Below are positions 1 through 12,014 of a stretch of 64,000 nucleotides of DNA, piece after piece (positions within the stretch are counted from its first letter, which is position 1; each line of letters starts with the position of its first letter). Where the stretch lies: positions 16,001,001 to 16,065,000 of the forward strand of contig OU612067.1 of NCBI GenBank assembly GCA_914767715.1. The letters are read 5' to 3'. The notes under the pieces are model-generated. The model saw only the letters and a program-made list of their open reading frames with translations. It ran no database searches and was not told the origin of the DNA. A program made the translations under genes and the position numbers. This DNA is from Membranipora membranacea (lineage: Eukaryota > Bryozoa > Gymnolaemata > Cheilostomatida > Membraniporidae).

Positions 1-68
1 ACATCCAGCTACATATCATCATCACCAATTTGCACCAAATGAGAAGACAACTCAGCATTTTATTTGAG

Positions 69-228
69 TTGCGACATTTGCGACGTTAGTGGGTTCGAGC
101 TATTGCGACGTTTAAAAAATTGCGACGTTTGTGAGTTTGCGACGTTATAAAAACCCTTCGTTGCGACGTTTTTGGGATTGCGACGTTAGTGGAACGCTAG
201 ATTGTGATGTTTTGACGTTTGCGACGTT
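69..228. repeat. Clustered TGCGACGTT motif
   Basis: The 9-mer TGCGACGTT occurs seven times exactly (starts near 79, 104, 121, 138, 162, 179 and 220), with looser variants between. Spacing is irregular at 17-41 bases. The motif is CpG-bearing in an otherwise AT-rich region. No ORF explains it. It may be a degenerate minisatellite or a cluster of protein-binding sites; I cannot tell which. Confidence 0.75.
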
Positions 229-689
229 TGTGGGTTCAACAGGGACCTACTGACACTGATTTTCCACCACTATTGTGTGACCTGTACGTCGTACCATAGT
301 GATTTAACTTCATCAAAGCATGGAGGATTGTTTACCACACGATATTGGGGCCTACGCTGCAATTGTACAATAACACTCCGTAACACGGCTAGTTGGAAGG
401 CAAACTTATGGTATTGTATAAGATAGTGAGTCTATCTGCCTTTATGATATCCAGTTCAGGCTTAGCCTCTTACTGCACCAGTGACTCTAACGCCTGATAT
501 GAGTATTAGGAAACTCAAATATACCAATTAGTATTTTAATAAATCATAATGCCAATTCAAACGACCTCTGATCACCAATATTATATTTAGAATATCTACC
601 AATATCACATGCCTATCAGACATTACACTCTTATTTACTCAAGACAACCCATGTTTTCTCTAACTTAAGATCATATCAAATAATACTCT
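229..689. other. Non-coding stretch, nothing recognised
   Basis: AT-rich sequence without a convincing ORF, repeat or splice-bounded exon. Confidence 0.5.
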
Positions 690-985
690 ATAACTAGAAG
701 TGCCCGATCATAAATGCTACAAAACTTCAGGGTTGTGGATGATATACACTCAGGTTGTCGATTAAGTATATGATGTATGACCAATTGGCGATTTCATTCG
801 AAGTGCAAATTAAAATGGCTGTCCTTTCCATGCCACCTATGAGGTAGACAGCCTATCGTTATCCTAGAGTATCGTTGTCCTATCATGTGGCAGAACTCCC
901 CCATCCACAATTATTTTCAGTGAATACAGCCATTGAATATAGCGCAACAAACATAATATAATTGTGGTGTATAATTTATCCTCAA
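690..985 (-). repeat. Interspersed repeat, family D, tail part
   Basis: This stretch matches the reverse complement of 28240-28600 over about 290 bases, with shared blocks around the CACAAAACTTCAGGG, ATGGCTGTCCTTTCCATG and GGCAGAACTCCCCC words and a common end through GCGCAACAAACAT. At 28 kb the same body follows a tRNA-like head, so this is probably a head-less copy of a tRNA-derived SINE. Confidence 0.8.
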
Positions 986-1473
986 AACTTATACACATGC
1001 AATTATCATAAACACATTACCAAAGTTTTGTGGAAAAGCTCATGTCATGCTCTTCATGCTCTAATTATCTGTATACAACTGAGGGAGAGCCATGCATGGT
1101 TGACAGGTGCAGGGTCGGCTATCGAGGTTGGGATTAGGAGTCGCCCCCTTTTCAGAAAATTAATTAAATAATTACTGAGGTTTTTCTAGCTAGGGTTAGT
1201 ATGATTCTGTTATTGTTGTAGGTTTTTTGTAGATGTTGTTATAGTTACTGTTTTTTAGATTGTCATTGTTGTTGGACTTTCGTTATGATTATCTTCTATA
1301 CCTAACTAAATAGGTAACTCCCGTCATCCTTTCACAAAGAGCGTTTTGTGTCCAGGCAGCACATGCGGCCAGTATGAAAAAAACCATTTCAACTGTTTGA
1401 GAAAATGAGTTTCTGTGCAACTTGAGTTCATTGCATATCATAGTGGGTTAGAGTGCATGCCAGCCCCAAGGAG
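986..1473. other. Non-coding stretch, nothing recognised
   Basis: Only a short open frame at 962-1171, with no family resemblance or splice context. T-rich simple sequence follows near 1190-1270. Confidence 0.5.
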
Positions 1474-1745
1474 TCAGGAGTTTTTTATGGTTAAGGGTGC
1501 AGACTTGTGATCTGTGAGGTCCATGTTCAATTCCCAGCGCCGGCAGTCATTCTTGATTTGGCAGGCCATATATCCTAGCCAGGTCCTTGTGGAACTGTAC
1601 TAAACTCACCGGATGTGCACAACACACAGCTCAAAGATCTCCCTCTGTCTCTTCGATGAAAAGAGTAGCAGGAATTCCGGCAAGCAAGACTATTGGGTAC
1701 GGCTTGACTACCATGGTTCCTAGTACCTGTACTCTAGAGGGGATA
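1474..1745 (+). mobile_element. tRNA-derived SINE, family B, copy 1
   Basis: A tRNA-like head with a pol III A-box-like word near 1486 and a B-box-like TGTTCAATTCCC near 1524 is followed by a body beginning CGCCGGCAGTCA. The body aligns with 41998-42240: shared CTCTGTCTCTTCGAT / CTCTGCCTCTTCGAT, AAAGAGTAGC and GTTCCTGTACTC words. Two copies sharing head and body support a dispersed SINE rather than a tRNA gene. Confidence 0.75.
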
Positions 1746-2559
1746 ACCTTTACCACAATGAATATTTACATTGGCTTGCGAGCGTCTCCATATACTGCAC
1801 TCATAATCTTCTAATTTCCTCCAAAGAGCCTTTGAACTTGATCAGGAAGTTATTTCAAAATAGGGAAGAACCCCTGATCAACTACGAAAGCTACTCATAT
1901 TCTTACTTCATATGCCCAGCACAAGACAGTAAAACAGCAATGTATAACTAGTGCGACCTTTAAGACCAGGACTGATGTGTATTCATGGATAAGCGAAACA
2001 TATCTGGCCCTGAGCAAGCATATGGCGATTATGTGTGATCGTAAACATTTATCAAGTAACTTGCCTGAGTTTTTAAGGTCGTTATTGGCACGTCGGTCGA
2101 TGCACTAGGTTAAAATTTCCAGAATTTTGGCTAGATTCAATCGCTGAAACAAAGATATATACTAATTCAATTTCTCCAAAATAGCCATACTGTGTATTTT
2201 ACAACGAATCCAATAAAATTTGTACCACAGAATTGTTCTATTCAGTGCATTGTTTATTAGTCAAATTTGGAATAACCACAATAAAGTGACCAAAATGAGA
2301 TTTCAAATATACTGTAGATCTTATCTTGAAGGCCTCATTTTTGTTATGTTTTCAAAATAAGATGAAAAAGTCGCTTTTGAGATAAGGCTACAATAGATTA
2401 TTATTCTTGCAAGCTTTCTTTTGACTCATTCAAGCCATTAAGTAACTGATTGGCCAATTTTGTATACTGAGTCACCATTTTTATCTAGCCAACAAGGATG
2501 TTTTGTCATGCCTGTTTAAAAAAACCATTCAAACTTTCACTACTGATAGGGAAATAGCT
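1746..2559. other. Non-coding stretch, nothing recognised
   Basis: AT-rich DNA with only short open frames. No splice-bounded exon or repeat was identified. Confidence 0.45.
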
Positions 2560-2770
2560 CACAGAACAAGGGAGTTGGTAAGAAAATACTCAGGGAAAAC
2601 TTACTAACGAAATGAGTTTCAAAGTATTACTATCTGCTGTTTTTGTGAGCTTGGCCCACACAAATTATTCAAACTATAGACTTTCGCTAAGAAGATTTTA
2701 TATCCACTTCATTACAGTTTGGAAGGATTGCAGTTCGCTTTCATGAGGGACCATAGTAGAACTACTTCAT
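2560..2770 (+). pseudogene. Relic of a receptor first exon
   Basis: This aligns with the start of R1. AACAAGGGAGTTGG resembles the R1 leader, an ATG at 2612 opens a signal-peptide-like run (MSFKVLLSAVFVSLAHT), and 2690-2735 matches R1 exon 1 around ACAGTTTGGAAGGATTG. The receptor frame is lost by small indels soon after the signal peptide and a stop follows. It is a decayed duplicate of an R1-type exon 1; no other exons of that copy were found before R1. Confidence 0.7.
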
Positions 2771-2879
2771 TGAACTATCCGGAGCATGTTTATTCTACCT
2801 ATGGATCACACTTTGCTACACTTGATCAATCATCATTATCAATTGAAAAAATTCCAAGCTTGTTGAAAGTTTAGGAAAT

Positions 2880-3110
2880 AATTATGTTAAGCACAAAGCA
2901 AAATCCGAATTGTATTCCGCTAAAAATGGGTACATGATATTCAAACGGTCATTTTGGTGAGCCAGTGCTAATAGAAAAGTGTTTCCAAATCCATAACTAA
3001 TTGCAACCAATTCAGTCAAGTAGTCAACAAGCAAGAACTAAGGGTGCATGTCAACACCAGGGACGGCACCAGGAATGATAAATGTCTCTGAATTTACCCG
3101 GGAGGACATT
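2880..3110 (+). repeat. Duplicated non-coding block, copy 1
   Basis: Shares a run of similar words with 8655-8850: TTCAAACGG / TTCAAACAG, AGCCAGTGCTA / ACCAGTGCTA, TGTCAACACCAGGGACGGCACCAGGA / TGTCAACACTGAAGATGGCCCCAGGA (compared in pieces) and AATGTCTCTGAA. Both copies lie beside receptor exon relics, so the block was probably duplicated with a receptor gene. Confidence 0.6.
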
Positions 3111-3855
3111 TCTTAGGTAGAGTTGAGTGAGATCATCGTAACCATGATGATGCAGCATCGGGTAGAATTGAGCGTGACCTAATCATTTGGACTCGAGGAC
3201 ATCCTGTACATCAGATCTGAAGTGATAACCCGCACAAACTTGCCCCTAAAAATATACAAACATGTCTAATTCATCAACCAACAAACAGAGAGAGGATTTT
3301 AACCGCAATGATGGTCAGATGATCATTTAGCATGAAATCTTTAAAATTTATAGGTGGTTCGTCTACCAACAGTGCCTGAAATGACTGTGAAACTTATTAC
3401 ATTACATTTCAATACATCACATTACATCACATAACATCACAATACATCACATTCATTTAAAAATTGAGGGATATTAGTCCAAGAATAAATTATGAACATG
3501 ATTATCATGTCATCACCATGAATGCTTCCTTATATTTCACATTTGTGAGGGGACTCTTGTGTGTGTTACATTTTGTACTCACTATATTTTCTCATCTTAT
3601 CAGGGAAATAATTCACTGCTAAGACAAAACTAATCTAATCTACGAATGCTAATAATACTATGACAGATATGCTTATATGATGGGGCATAGTTAGTCAATT
3701 AATCATGGAAATAAGGTTGGAGAAACAAGTATTCAACAAGGAAGTTCCTACTTTGTTGCTCATTGAAAACTCATGATTATAAAGTGGCATGGAGAGCAAG
3801 GGAGTTATTTCAAAGAGAAGAGAACAAAATTACACCAGGTGAACCTGCTACAAAA
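3111..3855. other. Upstream region of R1
   Basis: Contains an ATACATCAC-type microsatellite at about 3400-3455 and otherwise AT-rich DNA. R1's promoter should lie here, but I see no defining element. Confidence 0.45.
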
Positions 3856-6800
3856 ATGGGTCATTACCTGATACTTACAGCTCTTCTTGTACGTTCTGCT
3901 CATACACAGGACACTCCAACCATCAAACTTTGCTCTGAGGATTACATATCAACATCCTTACAGTTTGGAAGGATTGTTCACAAACAAGACCCGGAGGGAC
4001 TGCCTCGCAACTGTACAATAGCATTTACCAATGTCACTTCTGGTGGATACACAGTGCTTACTGGCCCTACAAGGGATATAGGAAATGACATATGCAAAAG
4101 CGAATTACTGAATGTTGGATCTGGTTTTGATTCGTATTGCAACGGAGACCGTGACAATGTTGTTCTCCGACAAAACTCTTTCTTATCAGAACTCTTCTCT
4201 TTGAGCACAACAGCAAGTTTCATCATTGAGTTTTACAACTCAGGTAAAGTATAAATCAATCATGCTTAAGTATGGGTAGCTGTGGTGACTAAATTTCCTG
4301 ATTTCTGCTACTTCTAGAGCATTATGCTGCAAGTTTACTGGGTGTCTAATTTTTTTCAAACAGACATCCTCGCTTTCTTTGTTGTAGTAGTGACATGCGA
4401 TCAGAATGGAACAAAACTACAATCCCCAGGCCTTTCAGGAGTAATCAGCTCGCCATCCCCTGGTATTGTCAGATTTCTTCAGTTTTCTCAATGCTCTGTG
4501 ACATTGACTGGACTACCACCACTAGCAGCAGTCAGTGTGCAGACACTCGGAAGACTGAGGCTCCACCCCGGTCACAGGTCTGCCGTTTATGTAGGTAATG
4601 ATGGACACAAAATTGATCATCAGGACACAAGATTTGTAGTGAACATAGACTCTGATGGTCAACTCAGTGTGGTATGTGGAGATAAGGGTGATGATCTGGT
4701 TTTCACACAATTCATGCTCAAATACAATGGTATGTAGTATACATTCCGACACAATTCCAATGTTATACATGCTAAATCTATTTCATGAAAGTTTTTGAGC
4801 AGCTTTTCATTCTGGCAGAATATTGGACAAAACCTCAGACCTGCATGATTTTTGAATGCCCTTTATGATCTTCCCACTATCTCTCTCGGTGGAGTGAAGG
4901 ATTCAAGACAAAAAATAATAAGCTGAACAATACATTCATTGATTTGTTTGCATAAACTTCTAATTTAAAAATTCACGTTGACATAGGTAAACTTTGATGA
5001 GCAACTCCCACCTCCACTTCAAAGCATACATACTAAAATCATTCAAACTTGATGAGGGCACTTTAATGGAGTATTACACAGGATTTATTTCATTGAGTTA
5101 ATAAAGACAACACAACAAACTTCAAAAAACGTTTGACTTTTGACATGCTGTTTTACAATCCACTTATACTGAAACGGTTTTTCAACCAGTTGGGGCTCCT
5201 TTTATCGAATTGTTAGCCCTTATCATCATGCGTCTCCTGCTTGGGTATAAACTCTCTGAACCCTTGTAGAATTCAATGTTGCTCCAGCTTTGGTGGATAT
5301 AGGTATACTGCCACATTTTCCAAACTGAGGTTTGGCCTTCTGAGGTTGTAATTCAATTTGACCTCAATTACTCAAAATTTGATTTTCAGTCGATAACTCT
5401 GTCACTACTATGTCAGTTACCTTCGAACTATCACTAATAAATGGCCATAAATGCACATGTGTCTCGAGTTTTATACCAGTGATGGATCAAAGACCAGATG
5501 GCTATGCAGAACTTATTTCAATATATTTGGCCAAAGTTTTGCTACTGCAGAAAATGTTTTAAACGTTTTACTGATGTTCTACAGGATTTCGCACTTCTGA
5601 TGAAGAGTTGTCTAAAAGAATTCTGATTTGTGGATAATTTGTTTGCATGCAGTAAAATTTTAATTTTACTTATTTACAACAATCATAATGTGTTACCTTA
5701 ACATAGGTCATCATAATATGCTGTTTTTAGTGATCCGATGTGGGGACATACCAACGATAGAGGGGACAACTCACCCAGAGATATCAACACCTTATCTACC
5801 AGGCTCTACTGTACAGTATCAGTGTGTGGATAGTAGAGCTTATTGGATGAGAAATCAGTCATTTATTACTTGTGAGAGAAATGGGAGAGAGGCTCACTGG
5901 ATAAACTCGATCAAATGTATACCAGGTTAGAAGTACAGAATAGTGATAGTCTCTTGTGTGAGTTCAACTGCACTATCCCAAACTCGAAATTCATGAATGG
6001 TTGTTTATGGTTATTTTAATGTACATTCAGTACCATGGTGCCTGGACGACCCGAAGCCTATTATCAATACAGTGAAGACAGAACTCATAAGAAATAAAAC
6101 AATCTTATATGAGTGTGATTACGGTTTTGAGTCAATGGGTCTTCAGGAGGTCACAATCACCTGTGATTCAACAGAGGAGGATAACCTACCATGGACATGG
6201 AATGATACAAATGTCAATGAACTTCTCAAATGTCAGCCAGGTATGTTGATAGCCTATGTTGGAAAGTGGCATAAATTGAAATTCTGTTGGGTGCTTCTTT
6301 TCTTCATAAATTCTTAAAGCTTCATTTCAAAGATTATTGTAGGATATTTTTTCAGGAGGCAGTCTGGAAAAGTAAATCCATTCTTATCTTTCGTTTCAGT
6401 TGAGTGTGAAGTAGCCGATATTGTAATCATAACTAATGGCACATTACTACTGGACAAACTAACATACTATTTCGGAGACAAAATTGACTTCCTATGTGAT
6501 GATGAATACGTAAAAGTCAGTGAATTTGAAATAGTTTGCCTCAGAAATAAGACCTGGTCTGCAACCCCTGAGTGCATCAGAAGTGGTAAGTTTTAAGAAA
6601 TAAAAAGCTTTCACTGTTAAGTTTCAAATATGTTTTGGCTCCGAATCAAGCAACCAATCAAAGCCAACATATAGGCTGAGCTTACCAAGCCACCTTAAGT
6701 AAACAGCTTAGTCGGGGCTCTCACTCTAATTATCATGCTACATAATAAAATGGGCAGCGTCCGAGCAGACAATTTATTTGTTACGGATTAATTTAGTAGC

Positions 6801-8159
6801 TAACCAAAAAGCTCCCGTATTCATCGAACACAATGGATGCTGTAAATAGTTTTTTTGTCCAGCAATAAGTAGAAAACTGTTATTATCAATGCGCCACACA
6901 TTCTGCTGTAATATTTATTACCTTGACCCTGTTTTATGCGTTTGTGACCTCAATCTCCAACAGATGTCATTCTGTAATGCATAGTTGAAGCTGATATACA
7001 GATGAAATCAACAAAGGATCAGAAGATAATCATCGTACTGACTGTAACAGTAGCATTACTTATTATGGTACTGATTTTATTGGCGACTCTTTTGCTGGTT
7101 AGAAAATGGAGGACAGAAAGGTTTGTATCATCAAGTCAATCACTCTCCCACTATGTCGATCATTTTGCAATTTTGCTGACCTTTTTTATTATTTCAGACC
7201 AGATTGCATACACAGTGTTATTATGAAATATATTATTATAAACATATTAGGCAATTCAAATAAAGTTCTGCTATTTTTTTAGCAAGCCACTAATTTTGTG
7301 TCAAAGATTTATGAATATTAAAATTGACAAGTTAGGAGTTATTTACTCTTATTGAGAAAGGAGACAAGACCTTCAGCAAGTATGAGTATATTATAATATG
7401 TTATATTTACTGACCATGTGACAGATACGATGTCAGGTTTACCTAGTGTTTATTACTGCATGTACATGTTATAATAACCCATTGGTCATTTTAAACGCAT
7501 GCAGGTCAAAGAAAGCATCAGGGGAGCAAGAGAAAGAGCTGAAACAACAACACGCTCCAGCAGCAATAAGTATGTACAACGCTATATAATCACCATCAAT
7601 ACTGGTAAAACTTGACCAGAATGAGATAGGGTTTGGTTGCCTTCAACCAGTTGTGAATGAACATATGGCTGTGCTAGTGAAAAGTACATATGTGTCATAG
7701 GTGACATCATTTTGAACTTATCTTTTCAATGCATTTGAAACAAAGTAACACCCATTGTGTATTCTATGAACGCAATTTTGTACTCTTTCTGCATCGAAAT
7801 TGTCTTCCAATCTTTCACTACAATAATTCTGACTACCATCTTTTCTGATCGATTATTTCAGTTTGATTGTGATGTATGCATGCCATTTGTATTCAATAGC
7901 CTCAGTACCTCAGAATGGTTTGAATGAAGAAATGAGTGCTATTCCAGCACAAGCCACAAATCTACCACCCTCTAACAAGAAAAAACGAAGGCAACACACA
8001 AAATCAACCGCACACTTTGATGCGGTTTATGAGAACGCAGAGCTTACAGATCTTAGACATGGCAGGACATCGACAGAGGCAGCAGTGGAAGAGATGTACG
8101 AGTCTATGACCCCACAGACACAGGCTGATCACACCTATGCAGCGCTAAATCAATCCTGA
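3856..8159 (+). CDS. R1: CUB-like/CCP transmembrane receptor with ITAM-like tail
   Basis: Eight exons give 590 aa: 3856-4243, 4391-4729, 5731-5925, 6031-6240, 6400-6585, 6985-7120, 7505-7569 and 7906-8159. The start of exon 6 (6985 or 6991) and of exon 8 (7900 or 7906) is uncertain by two codons. Exon 1 encodes a signal peptide (MGHYLILTALLVRSAHT) and a four-cysteine CUB-like domain to about residue 129. The inner ATG is preferred because it gives exactly R6's exon-1 length. Next come a second CUB-like domain (about 130-242) and three CCP domains (about 243-439) with the usual four cysteines and a tryptophan before the last. A hydrophobic helix of about 26 residues then leads into RKWR. The tail carries Y548 (YENA, a YxN site), Y571 (YESM, a YxxM site) and Y584 (YAAL). 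It lacks the fourth CCP seen in R3 and R6. Receptor role inferred. Confidence 0.87.
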
Positions 8160-8378
8160 TGGTACTATATCGAGCATCTGGAACACAAGTTAAATAGAAA
8201 CCTTAACAAATTTTTGGAGCAGCTCCTATCTTTGGTCAGTTTTCTAATGTGACCAGCAGCAGATACAGAAACAAAGCGGCTTCGATTGTGCCATTTCTCT
8301 TGGAGTGGCAGACAACCACAAAGTTATATTTTGATATTGATGCGTAATGATGTACTCTTCCTAAATTAGGATGTTACA

Positions 8379-8384
8379 AATAAA
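8379..8384 (+). terminator. Poly(A) signal of R1
   Basis: AATAAA about 220 bases after the R1 stop codon, the first such hexamer downstream; AT-rich sequence follows. Confidence 0.5.
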
Positions 8385-8654
8385 AGTTAAATTTGAAAAT
8401 TTTAATTATTTCAATTACAAACACTCTTTCACCATTTTGTTTCAGTAACTCAAATACCCGTACTCTCCAAATGAATATATTTTTGAAAATGAAATATACA
8501 AAAATCTTTTTCTTGAATCGAGGCAGTTATTTTTTGTTGTGTCATTCTTAATATATAAACAGTCATCTCATTTACAAAATCATCTACAAAAACAATCTCA
8601 TTGCTTTCAATAACAACAATTAAGCATTTTCTTTCAGATTATAAAAATTGTATA

Positions 8655-8900
8655 CTGATGAAAATTGGGGTATAGGATTTTCAAACAGACAAGAAGATCA
8701 ACCAGTGCTAGTGAAAAAAAGCCTTTCTGAATTAAAGCCTCATTGAAACCAAAGTTAGTAGTTGTTCGTAGTTAACATGCAGGGAGCAAAAGTACCTGTC
8801 AACACTGAAGATGGCCCCAGGATTTATGCGAATGTCTCTGAAGTACAGTACCATGGTGCCTGGACAATCTTGAGCTCATCATCATCATCATCATCATCAT
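8655..8900 (+). pseudogene. Duplicated block, copy 2, with CCP exon relic
   Basis: 8655-8850 is the partner of 2880-3110. At about 8847-8867 the 20-base word CAGTACCATGGTGCCTGGAC is identical to the splice acceptor and start of R1's second CCP exon (6028-6047). After it, similarity decays into an (ATC)n run at about 8876-8902. This appears to be a broken CCP exon start in which a microsatellite has grown. Confidence 0.6.
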
Positions 8901-9147
8901 CATGTGTAGTTTAGCTTTCGAAGAGTGAAGACATGAAATTTCAGTGCTCTCACTACTCAGTACAAACCATTGTTATCTATTATTACTTGGCAATATACAG
9001 TCACCATACAACACATTTTACTATGTCTTACAACAAAAACCATCAGTATGCAGCCAAAGATGTTGCGGATAAAATACTCAGACGGAAAATCCTCATCAGG
9101 GACAGGGCACTGGTTCATACCAGAAACTGTCCCTGAATTGGGTAAGT

Positions 9148-9992
9148 ATGGCGGGAAACGGGAAAGCAGGGAGATCATCACAGAGGTTACTATCAGCAAG
9201 TGAATTGAACAACACCACCAGCGACAAGTTGTCTACTACAACATCATCAACCATCACCCTAGATGGTCTCGCTACAAAGATTGACGCATCTGAGCATCGA
9301 ATTATCAATCAAGTCAACACTGTCTTATCAGAAATAAAAGAGATAAAATCTCGCATTGATAAAGTTGAGCTCACCCAATCAACCAACGCAGCAAGTATTG
9401 CTGGGCTCTACACTGAGCAGAAAATCCTTATTGACAGCGCAGACTTCCAAGGTAAAGAACAACATTCCATGAAAAATGATATTGCCAAACTCCGTGTAGG
9501 TCTCACAGCCTTGTCAAGCCAGAACTCTTGGATGTGCTGGACCATTTCAACCGACAGAAACAGCTAGTGATCGCAGGCATTCCACACAAATCTTCTGAAA
9601 ACCTTCTAGAAGCAATGCGCCGCATCAGCAATAGGATCCAATACCAATTAGACAGGATAGACATTGACTCCATCTTTAGAATAAAGAAAACAGATAGAAT
9701 AATGGTACGTTTCCATAGCTCGAACACAAGAGATGCATTCCTCAACAAATACAGAAAATCTCCACTCAAGCTAGCTGACATTGGGTGCGACAATCAATCC
9801 AATGATCGCATATTTGTTAATGAAGTTCTCTCATATGAGATGTCGAATCTGTACTACCAAACCAGAAAGGAAAGGGTCTTTAAAGACTATAAGTTTTGTT
9901 GGGCATCTAACGAAAAGATGTATGTTAGAATATCTGTAGAGTCACAAGCTATACTCATCAACTCTCTCGCTGACCTTAATGAGCCAAAATAG
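9148..9992 (+). pseudogene. LINE ORF1-like protein, frameshifted
   Basis: From 9148 the reading frame shows a Ser/Thr-rich start and a coiled-coil-like stretch (IINQVNTVLSEIKEIKSRID). Around 9510-9530 it shifts frame and continues to 9992 with a region typical of LINE ORF1 proteins: VIAGIPHKSSENLLEAM, then IDSIFRIKKTDRIMVRF, then a basic AFLNKYRK segment. Such proteins bind the element's RNA. One frameshift makes the copy non-functional. Confidence 0.75.
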
Positions 9993-10099
9993 CGATGCCC
10001 CATCTATTAATTAGATTTTATTCTGTAACTCCATGTCCAAGTACATTGAAAGCATAGACTGTGAAGCATACACAATCAACAATTTTTTAGCTCGATACT

Positions 10100-10909
10100 C
10101 AAACACGAATAGTTTTAAACTTTTGAATTGTAATGTACAAAGCATTATGAAACAAATTTGATAAAATTGAAAATTTTTTATACGCACTTCATTATCCGTT
10201 CGATATTATGTGTCTAACAGAAACTTTCATTTTTGAAGATGAGCATCCCATATATCACATTGATGGCTTCTCTTTTATAGGTAATTCAAGGGACACTTGA
10301 GGAGGAGGTGTAGGGATCTATTTACGTGACGGGTTTGCTTCTGATATCGAGAAGCGAGATGTGGCAATGTCTGGATGTGAAGTACTGGCCTTGAAGCTGA
10401 GGGGTGGTGAGTGTGAGTTTGTTGGATCTGGAGATGGCCTGGCTCTGACAGTTGTCTTCCGGTCTCCCAGTGCTGACAGGGATGAGTTCTTTAATGACCT
10501 TGAACAATTCCTCCACGCACAGCCCAAGTCCCCTCACATCATCACTGGTGACATTAATATTAACACTCTAATTGAGACTGATGATAGCTCTGAATACTTA
10601 AATATTCTCTCTGCTTTCTGTCTCTCAAACCACATGATTATACCAACTCGTATCGGAAACTGTCTTGATCATATCAACAGTAGCATGACAAATAAGTTAA
10701 TTTCATCTGGTACAATATTGTCACAAATCTCAGATCATCTCCCTGCATTCGTTTCTGTTGATAAGCCTTCAAATTACTTTGAAGACAAATTTAAGACACT
10801 ACGAGTTCGTAGTTATAAAGAATTTAAAACTGAAGATTTTATTTCTGACTTGAGTAAAGTGCATTGGAATCCGCAAAGCTGTAATGAAGATGCCAATAAA
10901 AAAGTATGA
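10100..10909 (+). pseudogene. LINE ORF2, endonuclease domain, broken
   Basis: Reading across small defects shows exonuclease-endonuclease-phosphatase landmarks: LNCNVQSI near 10122, FDIMCLTETF near 10200, GGGVGIYLRDGF near 10300, GDININ near 10550 and SDHLPAFVS near 10735. A frameshift lies near 10148 and an in-frame TGA near 10299, just before the GGGVG motif. This domain nicks target DNA in non-LTR elements. The copy is dead. Confidence 0.8.
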
Positions 10910-11159
10910 CAACTTTGCAGGGACATTTTTGGAAATTTGCAATAATCACGCACCCTTTGAAGATTTTAAAACTAAACTTTAAAACAAGAAAGCATCAAAA
11001 CCATGAATTTTTGGTGAAATTTTGAAACTGATTCAAAACAAAGACTATTTATTCCGTCAGACCCTAAACAACCCTCTAAATGAAAAGCTGAGATAAAAAT
11101 TTAAAATTTTTTGAAATCTTGTGACTAAAGAGGCTCGAAAAGCAAAGTACAATTTTTAT

Positions 11160-11835
11160 GAAAATTTATTCAGGTCAACTACAGATAATAAAGTATTTTG
11201 GAAAATTTTAAATGCTGAAAGGGGAAAAAAGCCAAAGGGTTTCCCAAAATCCAAAAGAAATTTTAGATCAGACTGATGGCTTAGTTCACAAAGACAGTTT
11301 AAAAATAGCAAATAGTAGCTTTAATCGCTATTTTACAGAAATTAGTCAGACCCTTGCCAGCGCTTTTAATGATTCACCTTTGATACCGGAAGCCCCATTG
11401 TCAAAATCTACCAACCACAATTTCAGTTTTGAACCATTTGATATAACCATGTCACACTTGATGGCAGTAAACCAACAAAAAGGTATTGGACTTGATCTCT
11501 TCCCAGCTAAACTAATAAATTAGCAGCCCCATTGATAGCTGAACCATTGACCAAAATTATTAAAAGAACACTACAGTATAGTGTGTTCCCTGATGCTCTC
11601 AAAACAGCAAAAGTTCTCCCTCTATTTAAAAAAGGTTGCACTCAATTACCGCCCAATATCAATTTTATCTACTTTCAGCAAGATTTTTTAGTGAGTAGTG
11701 AATTCACAAATTACGGCCTTTTTAAAAAAAAACAATGATATTTTAAACGCATAACAATAATGGCTTTAGGAAACACAATAATACTAATCAGGCAATTACA
11801 TTGCTCTCAGACAAAGCGTTAACAGCCATGATCAG
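11160..11835 (+). pseudogene. LINE ORF2, N-terminal reverse transcriptase, broken
   Basis: Pieces in alternating frames read IIKRTLQYSVFPDALKTAKV and LPLFKKG (11560-11635), NYRPISILSTFSKIF (about 11646-11690) and NNGFRKHNNTNQAITLLSDK (about 11757-11815). These are the RT fingers and following motifs. At least two frameshifts and one stop separate them, and the YADD catalytic region is absent. Confidence 0.8.
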
Positions 11836-11840
11836 CAATG

Positions 11841-11970
11841 GAAATCATTGTGACCCACAGTTAAACGCAGGTAATTCGCGTCTGTGCTCCTGCCAACTCG
11901 GACATCATTGTGACCAGCAGTTAAACGCAGGTAGTTCGCATCTATGCTCATATCAAGTCGGAAATCATTG
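11841..11970. repeat. 60-bp tandem repeat, about 2.2 copies
   Basis: Units start at 11841, 11901 and 11961 with an exact 60-base period. Shared words include ATCATTGTGACC and CAGTTAAACGCAGGTA. It abuts the truncated end of the LINE. Confidence 0.85.
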
Positions 11971-12014
11971 GGAAGTATCATTGGGAACTACTGTTAAACC
12001 AGAACAGAAATAAG

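Larger units (their letters stand above)
8950..11835 (+). mobile_element. Decayed non-LTR retrotransposon (LINE)
   Basis: In order: an ORF1-like coiled-coil/RNA-binding region, an apurinic-type endonuclease and the first part of a reverse transcriptase, all on the + strand and all broken by stops or frameshifts. Order and motifs fit the Jockey/CR1-like group. The copy stops in the fingers/palm region of the RT, just before the 60-bp tandem repeat at 11841, so the catalytic core and 3' end are missing. Confidence 0.85.

Noticed and set aside
7002-7226. R1 membrane segment as a separate small gene
   Set aside because: It is exon 6 of R1: preceded by an acceptor, followed by a GTTTGT donor, with phases that fit both neighbours.
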